Notes: a model not told the origin generated them from the letters alone. A DNA stretch of 64,000 bases from Brachionus rotundiformis (GCA_016802295.1 JAESIW010000137.1:5007539-5071538); one strand, 5' to 3'; shown: positions 20,492 to 33,700, numbered from the stretch's first letter. Translations and numbers: made by a program.

Positions 20492-23400
20492 ATGAAGTAA
20501 ATAACAATTAATTATTTGATAAAATTTACTAATCTTAATATTGATAAGAGATAACTCAGTAGAAAAAATAGAAGAACAGGTCAGAATCATTGCCGAATCA
20601 TCAAGATCAAGGCTACATGAATTTTTTGTTGACTACGATCGACTCAGAAGTGGTTATATAACCAGTAAGTTAATTATCAAAATCTAAATCTAGCTATTTT
20701 ATAATTATCTTCTTTGTAGAATCACAGTTCCAACGCATCCTTGATCAAGTGCTTAAATCTTCACTAAGCTCAGAACAAATTGATATTCTTTCTAATAAAT
20801 ATGATCTGAAAAGAAACTCGACCGTAAATTACCGAGAATTTTGTCGGAACGTTTATCGAGAATTTCCTGAAAATGATTTTAGATCTAATCCTGAAAAAAA
20901 TGTTTTCAAAAATCCTGAATATCTTGGCACATTTAGATCTTTACAAAAGTTAGATAATAGTGAAGAACAACTACTCAATGGTCTTCTATCCGAGCTTAAC
21001 ACTTATTATTCAAAAAAAAATCTTGATCTTTTGCCTAGCTTTAGAGATTTTGACCGAAATAATATTGGTATAATTACTGAAAGCCAGGTAAAAAAAATTA
21101 AATTAAACTAAAATTAATATTCATTTTATACTACATATTTATTTAGTTTTTAAGAGTGATGACTGAGCCTACTATGAATCATGAAGAGCTAGGTCTGTTA
21201 ATACGAAAATATCAACAGCCGGATGCCAAGTCAATGGTCAACTATCTTAATTTTTACAATGACTTAATGAGCAAAACAGAGCCTAAAGGAGAGCTGTCGA
21301 AATTTTCTCAATCAAATTTGACCAAAAAAGAAGTAAGTCATTGATCAAAAAATTAATTTTAGATAAAATTTTGATTTTATCATTTAATAATTATTAAATA
21401 ATTAAATAAGATAATTTTTTAGTTGGTATGACTTTTATTTACATTAAGTACATTTTTAAGTTTAATACCTAACAAATCAGAATAGTTTTGCTGCGTTAAA
21501 TTTTTTTTAAATAAAATTTTATCTTAAAAAATTAATTTAATTTTTGAATATAAATTATAATTTTTTTTTTCAAAAGGGAGCTATTCTCTCTATTCAAGAA
21601 ATAATTGATAGAATATCAATTTCATGTCATAAAGAAGGCATAAGAATTACAGATTTTTTCAGAGACTACGACAGATTACGCAGTGGTGTGATTACCGACC
21701 GGCAATTTTCTACTGCATTATCTCTGTCTGTGAAAAAACCAGCCAATTTGTCTGATGATGACATAAAACAATTGATCGAGTATTGTAGAAGAGGCGATGA
21801 CCGGTGTGACTACAAGATGTTTATTGATGCTGTCGAAAATGTTTTTAACATTCCGGATATGGAAAAAAAACCATTGGCAAAAGTCATTCGACCACCGAAT
21901 GGTCTTTTATCTAAGGTGTCAATTTGATTTGATAAAATATTATACTTTTATTTTAATAAATTATTGTTAAAGACTTTAAATGGAAATTTGAGTGCAAGCG
22001 AAGAAGAAATTGTTCAATCCACTCTTAATACCATCGCAGAAAGAGTCAGAAAATTCAAACTTCAACTATTTACTTATTTTAAAGACTTTGATAGAGTATA
22101 AATGATATTAATTAGAATATATAAGATAATAACACTTTTTTTTAAGAGTTCAGCCTTTACCAGAAATGTGACCAAAATTCAATTCGGAAGGGTCTTATCA
22201 ACTTTGGGTCTTATGCCATCGACTAATGAATTTGAACTACTGTGCAAAAAATTTGAAGATCCAACAACTGGTGATGTTAATTATCCAGCTTTTTGTCAAG
22301 GAGTCGATGAAGGTTTGAACCACAGTAAAAAATAACAAAAATAGTAATAATTCAATTTTTATTTTTTAGATTATGTTGGAAGTATTATTGACAATTTGGA
22401 ATACGAAGATGAAAACAAAAAAGAAATAGTAGAAAAAAACTTCCCTCTTGACATTTCTTCAGTTGACCTGAATGAGCTTATGGGTCGAATTAGAAGCCAT
22501 TGTTTATCTAATCGCATTAGAATAAAAGAATTTTTCCAAGATATGGACCCATTGAATTCTGGTTTTGTTACCAAAGCTCAATTTGTTCGCTGCCTAAGCT
22601 CATTTGGCTTGAGCTCAATCGGATCATTCAATATAAACAAGGTTCAAACTGAAGCGTTGTGCAATGAGTACATGCATCCAAATGATTTCAAAAAGGTTAA
22701 TTGGAAAAAATTTGAGGAAGATGTTGAATCTGTTTTCACGATTAGAAATTTGGAAAAAAATCCGAACATTTTGGTTCCAAATTCGGAAAAATTTTTGATG
22801 CCACCCCCAGGAACTGTGAGCTGGAAAGATAATGAAAATTTAAATACCACTGAGAATTACAATTTTGTAATTGACCAACTTCGTGAAATTGTTAATCAAC
22901 GCAGAATTGATTGCTGGCCTCCGTTTAAGGATTTCGATAAGCTCAACAGAGGACATGTTACCAGTCAACAATTTCGCCAATCTCTAGCCAAGCTTGGTCT
23001 CCCTGTTTTGGACAAGGATGTTCAAATATTAGAAGCAAAATACATGGATAACCTTGGATTTAATTACAATGAATTTTTGGCAAAGCTACAGCCTCATCCG
23101 ACTTTGGTACCAAAATATTCAGAGTTCAGGACTGAATTGGCTAAATTAAACTCTAAGAATAACAACTATGAAACCAATCCTTTTACAGATGTTCAATCTA
23201 TTTTGATTAAAGTAAAAGATCAGGTAGACCACTTAAAATTTAATTAAATCAAATAAATTATTATTTTGCATTAAAGGTTTATAAAAGACGAATTAGTATT
23301 TACGAATGGCTAAGAGATCATGACAAGCTAAATTCAGGAAAATTACTCAAAGATACTTTTAAACGTGCAATCAATTTATGTAATTTGGATTTGGAAAAAA

Positions 23401-23995
23401 CTGAAATTGAAATGATCATTAATTAGTTAATATTCAATTAAACTTTAAAATATAATAGCATATATTTACTTATGTTTATAGTTACACAAGTGTAAAAGAT
23501 GAAAACTATGTTGAGTATAGAGATTTTTGCCAAGAAGTTGAAAGGGCGTTTGGTAGTGACCAGCTTGAGAAAAATCCACTCATTCAATCCAATCAACATA
23601 AACCACAAGTTTATAACGAGACAAATAATTTAAGTCCTGATGAAAAAGATAGAGTAATTGTTGGTCTAAAGAGAATAGCTGAAAGAGTAACTAAATAAAT
23701 AAAATAAAATAAAATTTCAATTGATAAAAATTTTTGTTAAAAGGTGCGAGTTAATCGAATGCAATTGTTCCCAAGATTCGAAGATTTTGATCGAGTCAAG
23801 AATGGAAATGTGTCAATAAATCAATTTAGAAGAGTTTTGAATGATCTTAATCTGGTCTCATTACTGACAGAGCTTGAGCTTGAATCAATAATTAAAGAAT
23901 ATTCCATTCGAGTTGGAACAAACGATGATGTAAATTATGTTTCCTTTTGTGACAAAATATATGAACTTGGATCGTTTGAATACCGTAAACCTTAG
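20492..23995 (+). CDS. EF-hand repeat protein, EFCAB6-like
   Basis: Multi-exon gene. A 5-nt first exon (20492-20496, ATGAA) splices in frame to 20549, giving MKDNSVEKIEEQ, followed by about ten exons to a stop at 23993-23995. The protein is a tandem array of degenerate EF-hand pairs, each containing a version of FFxDxDxLxSGxxTxxQF: FFVDYDRLRSGYIT, FRDFDRNNIGIITESQ, FFRDYDRLRSGVITDRQF, FFQDMDPLNSGFVTKAQF, FKDFDKLNRGHVTSQQF and FEDFDRVKNGNVSINQF. Pairs are linked by VNYxxFC-type second hands (VNYREFC, VNYPAFC, VNYVSFC). The layout matches EFCAB6-like proteins of ciliated eukaryotes. The loops are not canonical calcium loops (see findings). Ciliary function is inferred from the family. Confidence 0.75.
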
Positions 23996-24885
23996 AAATT
24001 TTTGTTTCAATTTTAATCAATAAATTAAATATATATTTCTTCTAATAATAAAATAAAAATAAATTAAAATTGTATTAAAAGTTAAAAATTCCTTACAAAC
24101 GTAATCTTGAAAATTTTTTTAATAGTATTAAAATATATAAAAATTAATGTTTTAGTTTTGAATTGAACAAAAAAAACTGTCTCTAATTTTTAAATTTAAT
24201 GAAGTATTTAACTACATTTTAACATTATTAAATTCTATATTGGGTGTCAATCTTCAAAAAGCTATTTTCAAATTCTGTGTGTAAGTTTTTTGATAATTTG
24301 ATCAGGTGGCAGCTTTACAACATAGATATATTTTTACCTGACCTATTAGCAAGCAAAGCATCAGAATTTCGTGCCTGAAAAAAATCCTCTTTATTTTCTT
24401 AAAAGGTACATCTGAACAAATTAATTATGTCAATATGCTAATCATTTTGTTGTCCGAAGGCATTTGAAAAAAATTTCAAGAAAATCTTAATTCATTTTGA
24501 CTCAAAATGAATTTAATATCATATTAGGCGAATTGAAGAAAATTTCCGTGGATTTGTAGAAAACAATATAAAAATTAAATAGTTTTTTAGAGAATTTTTC
24601 TAAAATAATATTTCGATAAAAGTAATAAAATTACAAAATTATAACAAATACAAGAAAAGTGAGAATGAATCTTTAACAAAATAATTGAAATAAAATAATA
24701 AAAAATAAAATTGAAAAAAATTTTATTAAAAATAAATAAAGAGAAACCAAATTAAAAATTATTTGACAATGAATACTTATAAAATTAGCTAGCTTTGAAA
24801 AAAAAAACATATCAATAATTCTAATTTTTCTAAACAATTTTATTAAAAAGTAAAAAATATTTCAAAATTTTTAAAATTAAAAAAC
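23996..24885. other. Convergent AT-rich intergenic region
   Basis: About 890 bp between the 3' ends of the EF-hand repeat gene and the proline-rich gene. Poly-A signals can be seen in both directions; no exon is supported. Confidence 0.45.
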
Positions 24886-25791
24886 TTATGTTTGAAAAGA
24901 TACTCTTTTTTTGTGAGATATTTTGGCAAAATTTTTAGTAGATTCTAAATCGAAACTATCATTTTTGTACAGTGATCTTGATGATTTGGTCATTTCAGAT
25001 TTTCCTTGACCAAATTCATTTGGAATTTTTATAGATTCGAGAATCTTCTTAACCTCTTCATTATGTGAAAAACTATTAGCATACTTTTCTGTATAATTTT
25101 TAGGATCAACTTTAAATACACCTAGATTAGTTATCTTGCGCTCGACTTCTACATTAGGTGCCTTCCAATTAATTAAGATATTTTTTTGACTCTGATATGG
25201 TAGAGTTTTATTGGAAACTTTTTCAAAAATTATTTTTCTCTTTTGCTGTTTTTGAGGCAACCATTTATCAATTATTATTGTTCGAGGTTTTGGAGGAATG
25301 GGAGGAAGTTTTTCAACAATGACTCGTCTGGGCGGAGGAGGCAATGTCTTTCCAGGGATTTCAATAACTTGTCTCTCAATTTTTGGCAAGGGAATAGGTG
25401 GCTGTTCACGAATAATCAATGGGGTTGGTGTTTTTGGTCTTGGTGGAGTTTGTTTGATAAAAACTGGTGGAGCCTGAGCATATTGCTTATCAGGCAGCTG
25501 ACGAATAATTAGATCACCAGGTTTTTCTGCCTCTGGCGGTTCTAGATACCGCACGCCTATATTTTGAATATATTTTAATGTTTCCTGGGGTATTTTTGTT
25601 ATTTCAGTGAATGGTTCTTTACTAATAGAATATTGGTCCCAAAGCAACTTAGGTAATGTTTTTATTTCATCTTTATCACTGAATGAATTCGATTTCTCTC
25701 TAAGAAGTCCTGAATTAAAATAAAATGTATTATCTATTTGATTTTTAGAATTTTTTTGATATGTGTTTTCAGTCTTTAATTTTTTTTCCAT
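24886..25791 (-). CDS. Proline-rich protein with VIVEKLPPIPPKP / IIIDKWLP module
   Basis: Single-exon minus-strand frame of 301 residues from MEKKLKTENTYQKNSKNQID at 25791. Residues ~95-230 carry a rhythmic Pro-rich module: LIIRQLPDKQ, PPRPKTPTPLIIREQPPIP, VIEIPGKTLPPPPRRVIVEK, LPPIPPKPRTIIIDKWLP and KRKIIFEK. After a short spacer comes LGVFKVDPKNYTEKY. The same order of blocks is present in the gene at 57089, so the two are paralogues. There is no signal peptide or membrane helix. The repeated xxIIIxxxPP pattern resembles structural or cytoskeletal repeat proteins, but I do not recognise the family and assign no function. The opposite-strand frame here is a shadow. Confidence 0.7.
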   Translation of the reverse strand: MEKKLKTENTYQKNSKNQIDNTFYFNSGLLREKSNSFSDKDEIKTLPKLLWDQYSISKEPFTEITKIPQETLKYIQNIGVRYLEPPEAEKPGDLIIRQLPDKQYAQAPPVFIKQTPPRPKTPTPLIIREQPPIPLPKIERQVIEIPGKTLPPPPRRVIVEKLPPIPPKPRTIIIDKWLPQKQQKRKIIFEKVSNKTLPYQSQKNILINWKAPNVEVERKITNLGVFKVDPKNYTEKYANSFSHNEEVKKILESIKIPNEFGQGKSEMTKSSRSLYKNDSFDLESTKNFAKISHKKRVSFQT

Positions 25792-27171
25792 TCCATAAAG
25801 CTAATTCTTAAATAATTATTTTATATGTATTTAATTCAATAGAAATTTTTTTTGAATTTTTGTGATCGTTTTTAAGCTAATTCAATATAATAGTAATTTG
25901 AATGGAATTTTAATATTCTGTCATGATAAAAAAGTAATTTTCTTAAATAATCAAAAGTTATTTAACCATTTCAAATAATTATGATCAATTAGGATACAAA
26001 ATTATTTTGATATTTTAATTTATCAAATAAAAACGTATGTAGAGAAAGTTAAAATAGTTAAAATATGATTTGGTACAAAAATTTGAGTTTCTTAGACATC
26101 TTTTATTAAAATTCTTTCTAAGAATAAAACTCGAAACTTGAAACCACTTATATCATTATAAATATTTTCATTGATTATTGATAAAAATATAAAAAACTAA
26201 ATACTATATGAATAATGCAATTATCAGCAATTGAATCAAGCTTTTAGATTTTTAATTATTCTCCTTTATTACAAATAAAAGGTTTTTTTAAGTTTTAATT
26301 AATACAAAAAACTGTAATGACTTATTTATTTTAACAATTGAAAAATTAAAGTTTTTTCATTAATTAATATTAATTAAAAAAATCATTATCAAATAATCAA
26401 TTTAATTTATTAGAAAGTATTTTTTGATTGTTATAAGATTATTAGGTTTTAAATTGAACATAATTTTTTTATTTAAACCTAAAAATATATCAATTTTATG
26501 TTTTTTTAAGCCTCTTATAATGTTTCGCTATTCTTAACATACTAATTTTTGAAAAAAATTCCTGTTTATTTGTCATTTAAATAAGGAAAAACTTATTTTA
26601 GACTTTCATTTAATTTTTAACTTTATACTAAATTCATTTTTAAGGTATAATAGAATAATAGCGTACTAATTTTTGATTGAAATCTTTGCTTGATTATTTT
26701 CTAATATATTTTTTCAACATATTAATTCAATGAGTTTAAGATTTACCTATATAATTTGAAAACCAACTTAATTTTACTAATAAAGTTGGGTCAGTTTTTA
26801 TTTATTTAATTTTTAACAAATTAGTTAATACAGAACTAAATTTTTATAAATACTACCCAAGGCCAAGCCGAAAATTGATAAATTTTCCGATAACCTAGAA
26901 ATCACCTTGGTTTCTAAAAAGTTTTTCAATTATTACTTATTTTAGGGAAAATATAATCGGTGTTTTGTGTTTAATTTTTTTTTTTAAAAAACGAAAATTT
27001 TGATATTTTGTTAAAATTAACATTTTCAGTTATTTATATTTTTTTAATTTAAAAAGAACATAATTGGCTTCTCTAAACTATTTTATTTTAATTTTTACTT
27101 TTAATAATCAATATACCTTAAAACAGTAAAATAATTTTGGTAAAAAAGTTAAAATTGTTCCTAGAAATTAA
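25792..27171. other. AT-rich divergent intergenic region
   Basis: About 1.4 kb between two divergent genes (starts at 25791 minus and 27172 plus). It is extremely AT-rich with homopolymer runs; nothing else is recognised. Confidence 0.5.
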
Positions 27172-27740
27172 ATGAAAACAGAAACCAAAGAAAAATTCGA
27201 TTTTAATCAAGCTCCTTTAAGAAGTTGGTTTCGACAACAAGGAGGAAGAACAAATTCTGATTTGACTGGGAAATCTATAAAACATTGTCACAGCCTTATT
27301 TTACCAAGTATCAAGAATTGTATTGACCATAATAAAGAAATTGGACTTTCTTTTCGAAATAAGAGAGTAGTTTTTTCCTCATCAGAGTATTCTGTAAATG
27401 TTCAAAATATTGAAAGAGAATGTAAAACACCCGTACAAACAAATTATCACCAAAAATGCATTGATGATGTTTATAATTGGAACAAGCCAGATGATTTGAA
27501 TTTGAAAATTCCGCGAGAATTGACTTACGTTAGGTCTATTCCAAATATAAAGTATGTTACAGTTTGTTCAGGTAAATCGTTTAAATACGTTTGGCAATTA
27601 ATTGTAATTAACAAAAAATAAATTTTAAAATTAGTAAATTTGTTATTAATTTATTATCTTTGAATAAGCCAATAAAGATTATTTAAAACCTAGTTTTAAT
27701 TTAATTTATTCTATTAGATTTGACTAATATCAATTTTTAA
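27172..27740 (+). CDS. Small protein of unknown function
   Basis: Two exons, 27172-27571 and 27718-27740, phase 1, encode about 140 residues. The second exon adds only DLTNINF and a stop. The protein starts MKTETKEKFDFNQAPLRSWF, is basic and polar, and contains RNKRVVFSSSEYSVNVQN and IPRELTYVRSIPNIKYVTVC. It has no membrane helix or known motif. Similar short Tyr/Pro/Asn-rich proteins occur among ciliary microtubule inner proteins, but that is only an analogy. Its 3' end lies 73 bp from the 3' end of the alcohol dehydrogenase gene on the other strand. Confidence 0.5.
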
Positions 27741-27813
27741 ATGTTAAAATAATATCTTATAAATAGAAGATGATAAATAATTTTATAATAATTATAAAAA
27801 CTGAAACAATAAA

Positions 27814-29237
27814 TTAAGGAATAACGCAAATGCGTGGATATTCTTTCCTGATTGCCTTATCGATAGCATCAGGTAAATCTTTCAAATCAAATGATTCTGG
27901 ACAAATCAATTTATCAAATGGATATTTATGAATAGAATTTTTCAAAAATTCTACAGATTTTTTCAAATGTTTTCCTTGATAATTATGTACTCCTCTCAAT
28001 GTCAAGCATTTCCTAATCAATTGCTCTCCAGTAATGTTAAGTTGTGTTTTTGGATGTACCATTCCAGCAAATATATAAGCCCCTCCAGGCTTTAATAAGC
28101 GAACTCCATTAGGAATAACATCAGGACTTCCGCAAACTTCTATGATGCAATCAATTTGATTTACTTCGGATTCCAATTCACTGTCTTTTGTTATTTCAAA
28201 TAAATAAAATAAATAAAAATTAGTTTTAAAATTAAATTCTACTCTCAAAAACCGGAATTCCTCCGAAACTTCTAATTAAATCGCTTCTTAACTTCTTGTT
28301 TCCTGAACAATAAACTTGATTAAATCCCAATTCAGTTAATAACGCACAACCATACAACCCCAACATTCCATCTCCCTTTATTATTAAAATAAATTTTCGT
28401 TTTCTAAATCAATTATTTTCTTACCTGAATAAGAGCTTTCTTCTTTGATCGCTTGACATTTTCGGGAAGCTGGTCAACACAATTCACCATTGTGGCAAGA
28501 GCACAGTTAATGGTAGATGCCACACCATCATTTATCTCATCTGGTAATTTTATTACTTCTGTTCCTGGTCTAATGATTATATGAGTTGCATAGCATCCAT
28601 TAAAGCCAGTACCACTACTCATCGCAGCATGGCCATACTTTATTTTTAATTTTTTTTAAGAAATAAATTTAAATTAAAAAAAATTACTTTAAAAAGTTTA
28701 ACACACTTTTGGCTCAAATCATTTAGACAATATTCACATGCTCCGCAACTATCTGCTATTGAAAAAGTTGCTCTGTCACCAACTGTTAGGTCAAAGTTTT
28801 TTCTTTTGTGGTTGATAACTTCTACGCAGGCTTCATGGCCTAAAACACTTCAAAAAATTAACTAATTACTGATTTATTATTATAATAATAAATAGTAGCT
28901 TACCTTGGAGTTGGCTCAGTTCTAGTACCACATACTGTGTGAATATCAGAGAGACAAATTGTGGCTGCTCTAACTTTCACCAAAACTTCGCCCTCCTTTA
29001 ATTCAGGAAGGTTTAAGTTTGACTCCATTTCGAAAACAGGTTTTGCATTGGTTCCATTAAAAACATATCGTTGCACAGACTTATCTGACTTTTATTAGAA
29101 AAATAAAAGATAAATCAAATTTTTATTAGATAACCAACCATTTTCCTAAGTAAAGTATGCGATGTAAGAATATTGTCTTTTGAAATTAAGAACGAATTCT
29201 TAAGACAAGTATTTAAAATTAACTTTTGTATATTCAT
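27814..29237 (-). CDS. Zinc-dependent alcohol dehydrogenase (MDR family), possibly mitochondrial
   Basis: Minus-strand gene of about six exons, start ATG at 29237, stop at 27814-27816. It begins with a basic amphipathic stretch (MNIQKLILNTCLKNSFLISK) that could be a mitochondrial presequence. The GroES-like domain follows with catalytic-zinc residues ICLSDIH and LGHEACVEV. The structural-zinc lobe CGACEYCLNDLSQKC has all four Cys. The Rossmann fold has GDGMLGLYG, and the downstream substrate-domain block is IDCIIEVCGSPDVIPNGVRL with LLKPGGAYIFAGM. The order and motifs define a zinc medium-chain NAD(P)-dependent dehydrogenase. The substrate cannot be read from the sequence; threonine, sorbitol or other secondary alcohols are all possible. 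Confidence 0.88.
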
Positions 29238-30733
29238 TATTATTTTTCTTGCCACCTATTTAAATATCTAAAAATTGTGATTTTTTCAAGAAATAAATAA
29301 TCATTCTAATAAAAAAACAAACAAGATAATTTTTTAAGATTAAGTTTAAAAAATATTTTTTAAACTGAAATAAAATTTTTTGAATAGTCTAATTAAATAA
29401 ATAAATATTTATATCTGCTATATTTAATTGAAACAAAATTATCGAGACAGAAAATTTTTATTAATTCAAAATTTTGCCAAATCACAACAAGTTTAGATTT
29501 AAACAGGTGTATAGAATAATTTCCATAAAAATTCCTAATTAAATGACTAGCTCCAAAAAAATTTTGCTACTTTCTATCTTTCAAAATAAAAATAAATTAA
29601 AACAAATGTATTTAAAAAATTTGATATCATTTTTTATTTAATTATATATTTTCAAATCGAAAATTTATTTTAAAATAAAGTATAATTTTATAATTTTTAA
29701 TATTTAAGCCTGAAATTAGTTTTGTGTGATTGGTTTCAAATTTTAGCCTAATCAAAAATTATTATTAAATATGAATTTTCGTCTTTATGTATCGACTATT
29801 TGGGACAACCCAAATATTTGAATTTAATTTATTCATAATTAATTTATTTGAAAATTTATAAGTCGACTAAATTTTAATATTATTATTAATTAGAGAACAA
29901 AAAATTTTGGGCTATCATGAAAGTTGGTTTACTCAAAACAAAAAAATAGAGAAAAAATTATCTGAGTGATTCATAAATAAAATTTTTATCCTATTGAAAC
30001 TATTTTTTAATATCAATCATCAACTTTAAATCGTAAAAATATATTTTTAAAAAAATATACAAAAATAGTAAAAATATATAATATATAAAGATGAGTTTTA
30101 ATTCATTATTTTAATTACACTTAAACAAAATATATATTTGTCTTTTAATTTTGGATATATCAAAGACGTGTATCAATCATTCTATTTTAATGATATTTTA
30201 AGTAATTAAACATGGCTTGAAATACTACCGGTATTTTATCAGCTTCTGTTCTTTCGTAATCAGCTTTTAAACCAGCTCTGTGAACATTCAAATTCTTCAA
30301 TCTTTAGAAGTTTATTCCGTCTCTTTGATATCCTATTTAATAAATTTACTTTTATTTTTTACACCAGCTATAAAGAGAGTCGTTGTCAGTTTTGCTGTAA
30401 AACATCATTGTTAACTAAACTTATTCAAATTTATCTTAATATTTTTTGTAATTTAACGTAAAAGTAAACTCAAAAAAAGTATATCATCTTGACCATGGTT
30501 AGCTTGATAAACTGGATTCTATTATAAATTATATACATTAGATATTTTTATATTTAAAATTAGATACCAATTCATTTATTTAGATAATGTATTAAATAGT
30601 AGCCTTTGACAAATTTAACTGAATTAAAAAAATTTTTAATTTTTTTTGTTAAAATACTTTTAAATAATTTTATTCAAATTTTGATAACTAACAGTGAAAA
30701 AAAAATTTTATTTTAAAAAGTATATTTTTTCAA
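29238..30733. other. AT-rich intergenic region with one possible gene fragment
   Basis: About 1.5 kb between the alcohol dehydrogenase start and the CEP131 3' end. Mostly low complexity. Around 30200-30320, the minus strand has a short stretch with protein-like composition (see findings); otherwise nothing is supported. Confidence 0.4.
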
Positions 30734-33700
30734 TCATTTTTATTTAGATTATTTTGTTTCTTAAGCATCAAAGCTCTTTGTTGTTCGAGTAGCCCTTCCA
30801 AATGGTCCGCTCGTTTGCAAGCTGCTTCATATTGCTGTTTCAAGCTATTAAATGTTTCGTCCTTTTTGGCAACAACTTGTTTAATTCTTCCAAAAAATAA
30901 TTTTAAATATTCTTAAAATAAATTAAAAGCTAATTTTGTATTACTTTTCATGAACTGTGTTCAATTCGTCGGCTTTTTCCTTTTGTACCTTTTCCACTTC
31001 TTCTTTTTTCTTATCAAGTTCATATTGATGTCTTGATTTGAGCTCAGCCATTTCGAGCTTAATTCTTTTATTCTCCTCTTCGGTAAAAACCAACCTATCC
31101 GAAAACTCTTGACGAATTATTTCAGCCAAACGATTCCTCTCTTCTTGCAGAGTATCTGTCACTTTTTTAATTGCTTCCAAGTCTTTTTCTTTTTGTTTGA
31201 ACAAGACCTTAAGATGCTCATATTCACCTTCAAGCTCATTATACTTAGCCTTAAGACTATTAAATCGTTCCATAGTTTCTCTCTCAGATTTTTCCACTTC
31301 TCTCAATTCGGACTCATATTTGTCCCGAATGCGTCTTTAGTTTGATTAAAAATTTTGTTAATTAAAACAAAAGATATTAAACATTAGACACTTACTTGAT
31401 CCGATTTTCGGCAGTTCGTTCAACTTCTTCCCTTGAACAATTTGTTTCCGATTCAAGTCGGGAAATTACCAACTCGATTTCTTTGTCTCTTTCTCTTCTA
31501 ACTTGTTCCTTTAGTTCTCTTTCTTTTTGGTTTATCCAATTTTCCTTTGAAAATTTGAATAATAATTTAATTTTTAAACAAATTTAAAATTAAAATTTAC
31601 TTGTTTTTTCATATAATTTTGTTCCCAAGTCTGCTTTTCTATATCAAGCTTTTCTTTAAGATTATTAAGTTCGTTTTGGTGTTTTTTTTCCATTTCAGCT
31701 TGTGTCGTAGCATATTCTTTTTTGATGGCCTCAATACTACTAAGATTATTCTCCTCTAGCATTCTTTTCAGCCGATCCATCTCTTTTCGCTGAAACGAAG
31801 CTTGTTCTGCCAAGCGATTTTTTTCCTCCTCAACTTCGGCATACAAACGACGTCTTTGTTCCAAAAAAGACTTCTCTTCCTCTTCCAGGCTTTTTTCATA
31901 TCGTTGCTTGGCAATATCTCTTTCCCGCTGAACACTGGCTTCTTTCTCGCGTTCAAAATTCTCCCTTAGCTCTTCGGTTATCTTTATATAGCGTTGAGCG
32001 GCACGTTCATCAGCTTGCATTAGCTCAGCTTCATGCACACTCTTGAGAGTCTTGATCTCATTTTTGTGCTTGTTGATTAGAGTCTGTATCTCGGGCTCCA
32101 GACCTTTTACCGTCATTTCCTTTATCTTTTTTGTCTTTTCTTCGATCCATTTTTCGCGACGAATTTTTTCAGCCGCTTCAAAGGTATCTTTTAGCTTTTG
32201 AGTGTCAAATTTATACTTTTCCTCAGTGTTTCTGAGTCGATCTGAATAACTTTTTTCACATTCCTTCAGCTCCTTAACTAATTTTTCACATTTTTCGCTT
32301 AATGTTTTTTTATCATCAATTAACTAAATAAAATTACATTAAAATTTGATAAAATTTGTTTACAAAACAAAAATTTATTTTCAAAAAATAAGCTAATAAA
32401 ATTGATAATCGTTTAATACCTGGTCAATAAAAGACAAATGTCGCTTAATAGTGGCTTCATAATCACTTTTTTGAGCTTCTAATCTAATTTGGGCTTCGCG
32501 CTCGGCCTCTTGGGTATACCGGATAGTAAGCTCTTTTTGCTGGCCCTTTAGAATTGATAAAAATCAAATACTAATAAAAAAATTGAGAATAAAATACCAA
32601 TGCTTTTTCCAAAGAATTTATTTTTCTTTTCTTTTCTTCAACTTCCAGTTCAAGTTCCATAAATTTATCACTGTTGTCCTCATTTCTTGGTGTTTTTTTG
32701 CTTTCTGGCGCGGGTTCATTATCATCATTTTTTATATTTTTCCTCGACTTTTATTTTAAAAAATTAATTAAAAATTAAAGAATACAACAAACTAATTAAG
32801 AAAAATATTACAGTTGCTTTACTGATGCTTACTGAGTCAGCTGTCTTTTTTGGTGGAATTTTTACTTCATTTTTATTTGTCTTAGGCACCTTTTTTTCAT
32901 TACGGGCCGATTTTTTAATTGCTTCTTGTGAATTACTTTTGTCGTATTTTATTAATTCAGCAAAATAATCCTCATCAAATTTAAAATCTTTGATAGGCTT
33001 TGGTATAAAATCATTATCTTTGGTTGCTTCTTCATCCAAAAAAGATAATATTGAGTTTATTTTCTCGCTTGTTTGACTAGCAAGTGTAACATCCTTATTT
33101 GAAGATGACACTTGGCTTTCCTTGTCAAGTTGGTCCAAACTCAGCAACAAATTTTCAACAGTTTTATTTGTATTAAGATCTTTAACCAATTCCGTATCAG
33201 TATTTACAGATTCAGCAATTAAGGTATCAGTTGATAAATTATTTTTGTTTTTTTCAGCGATCTTATCAGAATTATCATGAGACTTGAAATTATCTGTTAA
33301 ATTAGTTTTTGACTTGTTTGATTTAAACGACTGTGAGTTTAAAGATGTTCTGGCAGGTTTTTTACTCGAGAAATTTTTATCCAAATTAAATTCCATTTTT
33401 TTTTTCATTTCAAATTTTTTTTGACCAAAAAGTCTTTTAGAAATTAATAAATTACTTACTAAACAAATACTAATTTTTACTTTTCAATTTCTTGCTGATG
33501 ATTTAAGCGTTTTTTTAGAATGGTCCGGAACCATTGTTGAATTGAGATCGCAGCCAGATTTTTGCGGATATCTTTTAACTTTTTGTTTCGTTCTTCAAGC
33601 TTATCTTGGGAAATTGTATCTAAATTTAATTGCCTCCTTAAGCCGTCAACTGAGTCTTGAAGCTTTTTCAAATTATTATCTTAAGTCCTATTTTAGACCA

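Noticed and set aside
25243..25512. Trp-rich plus-strand frame
   Set aside because: It is the complement of the proline-rich coding module (Pro codons read as Trp/Gly on the other strand).
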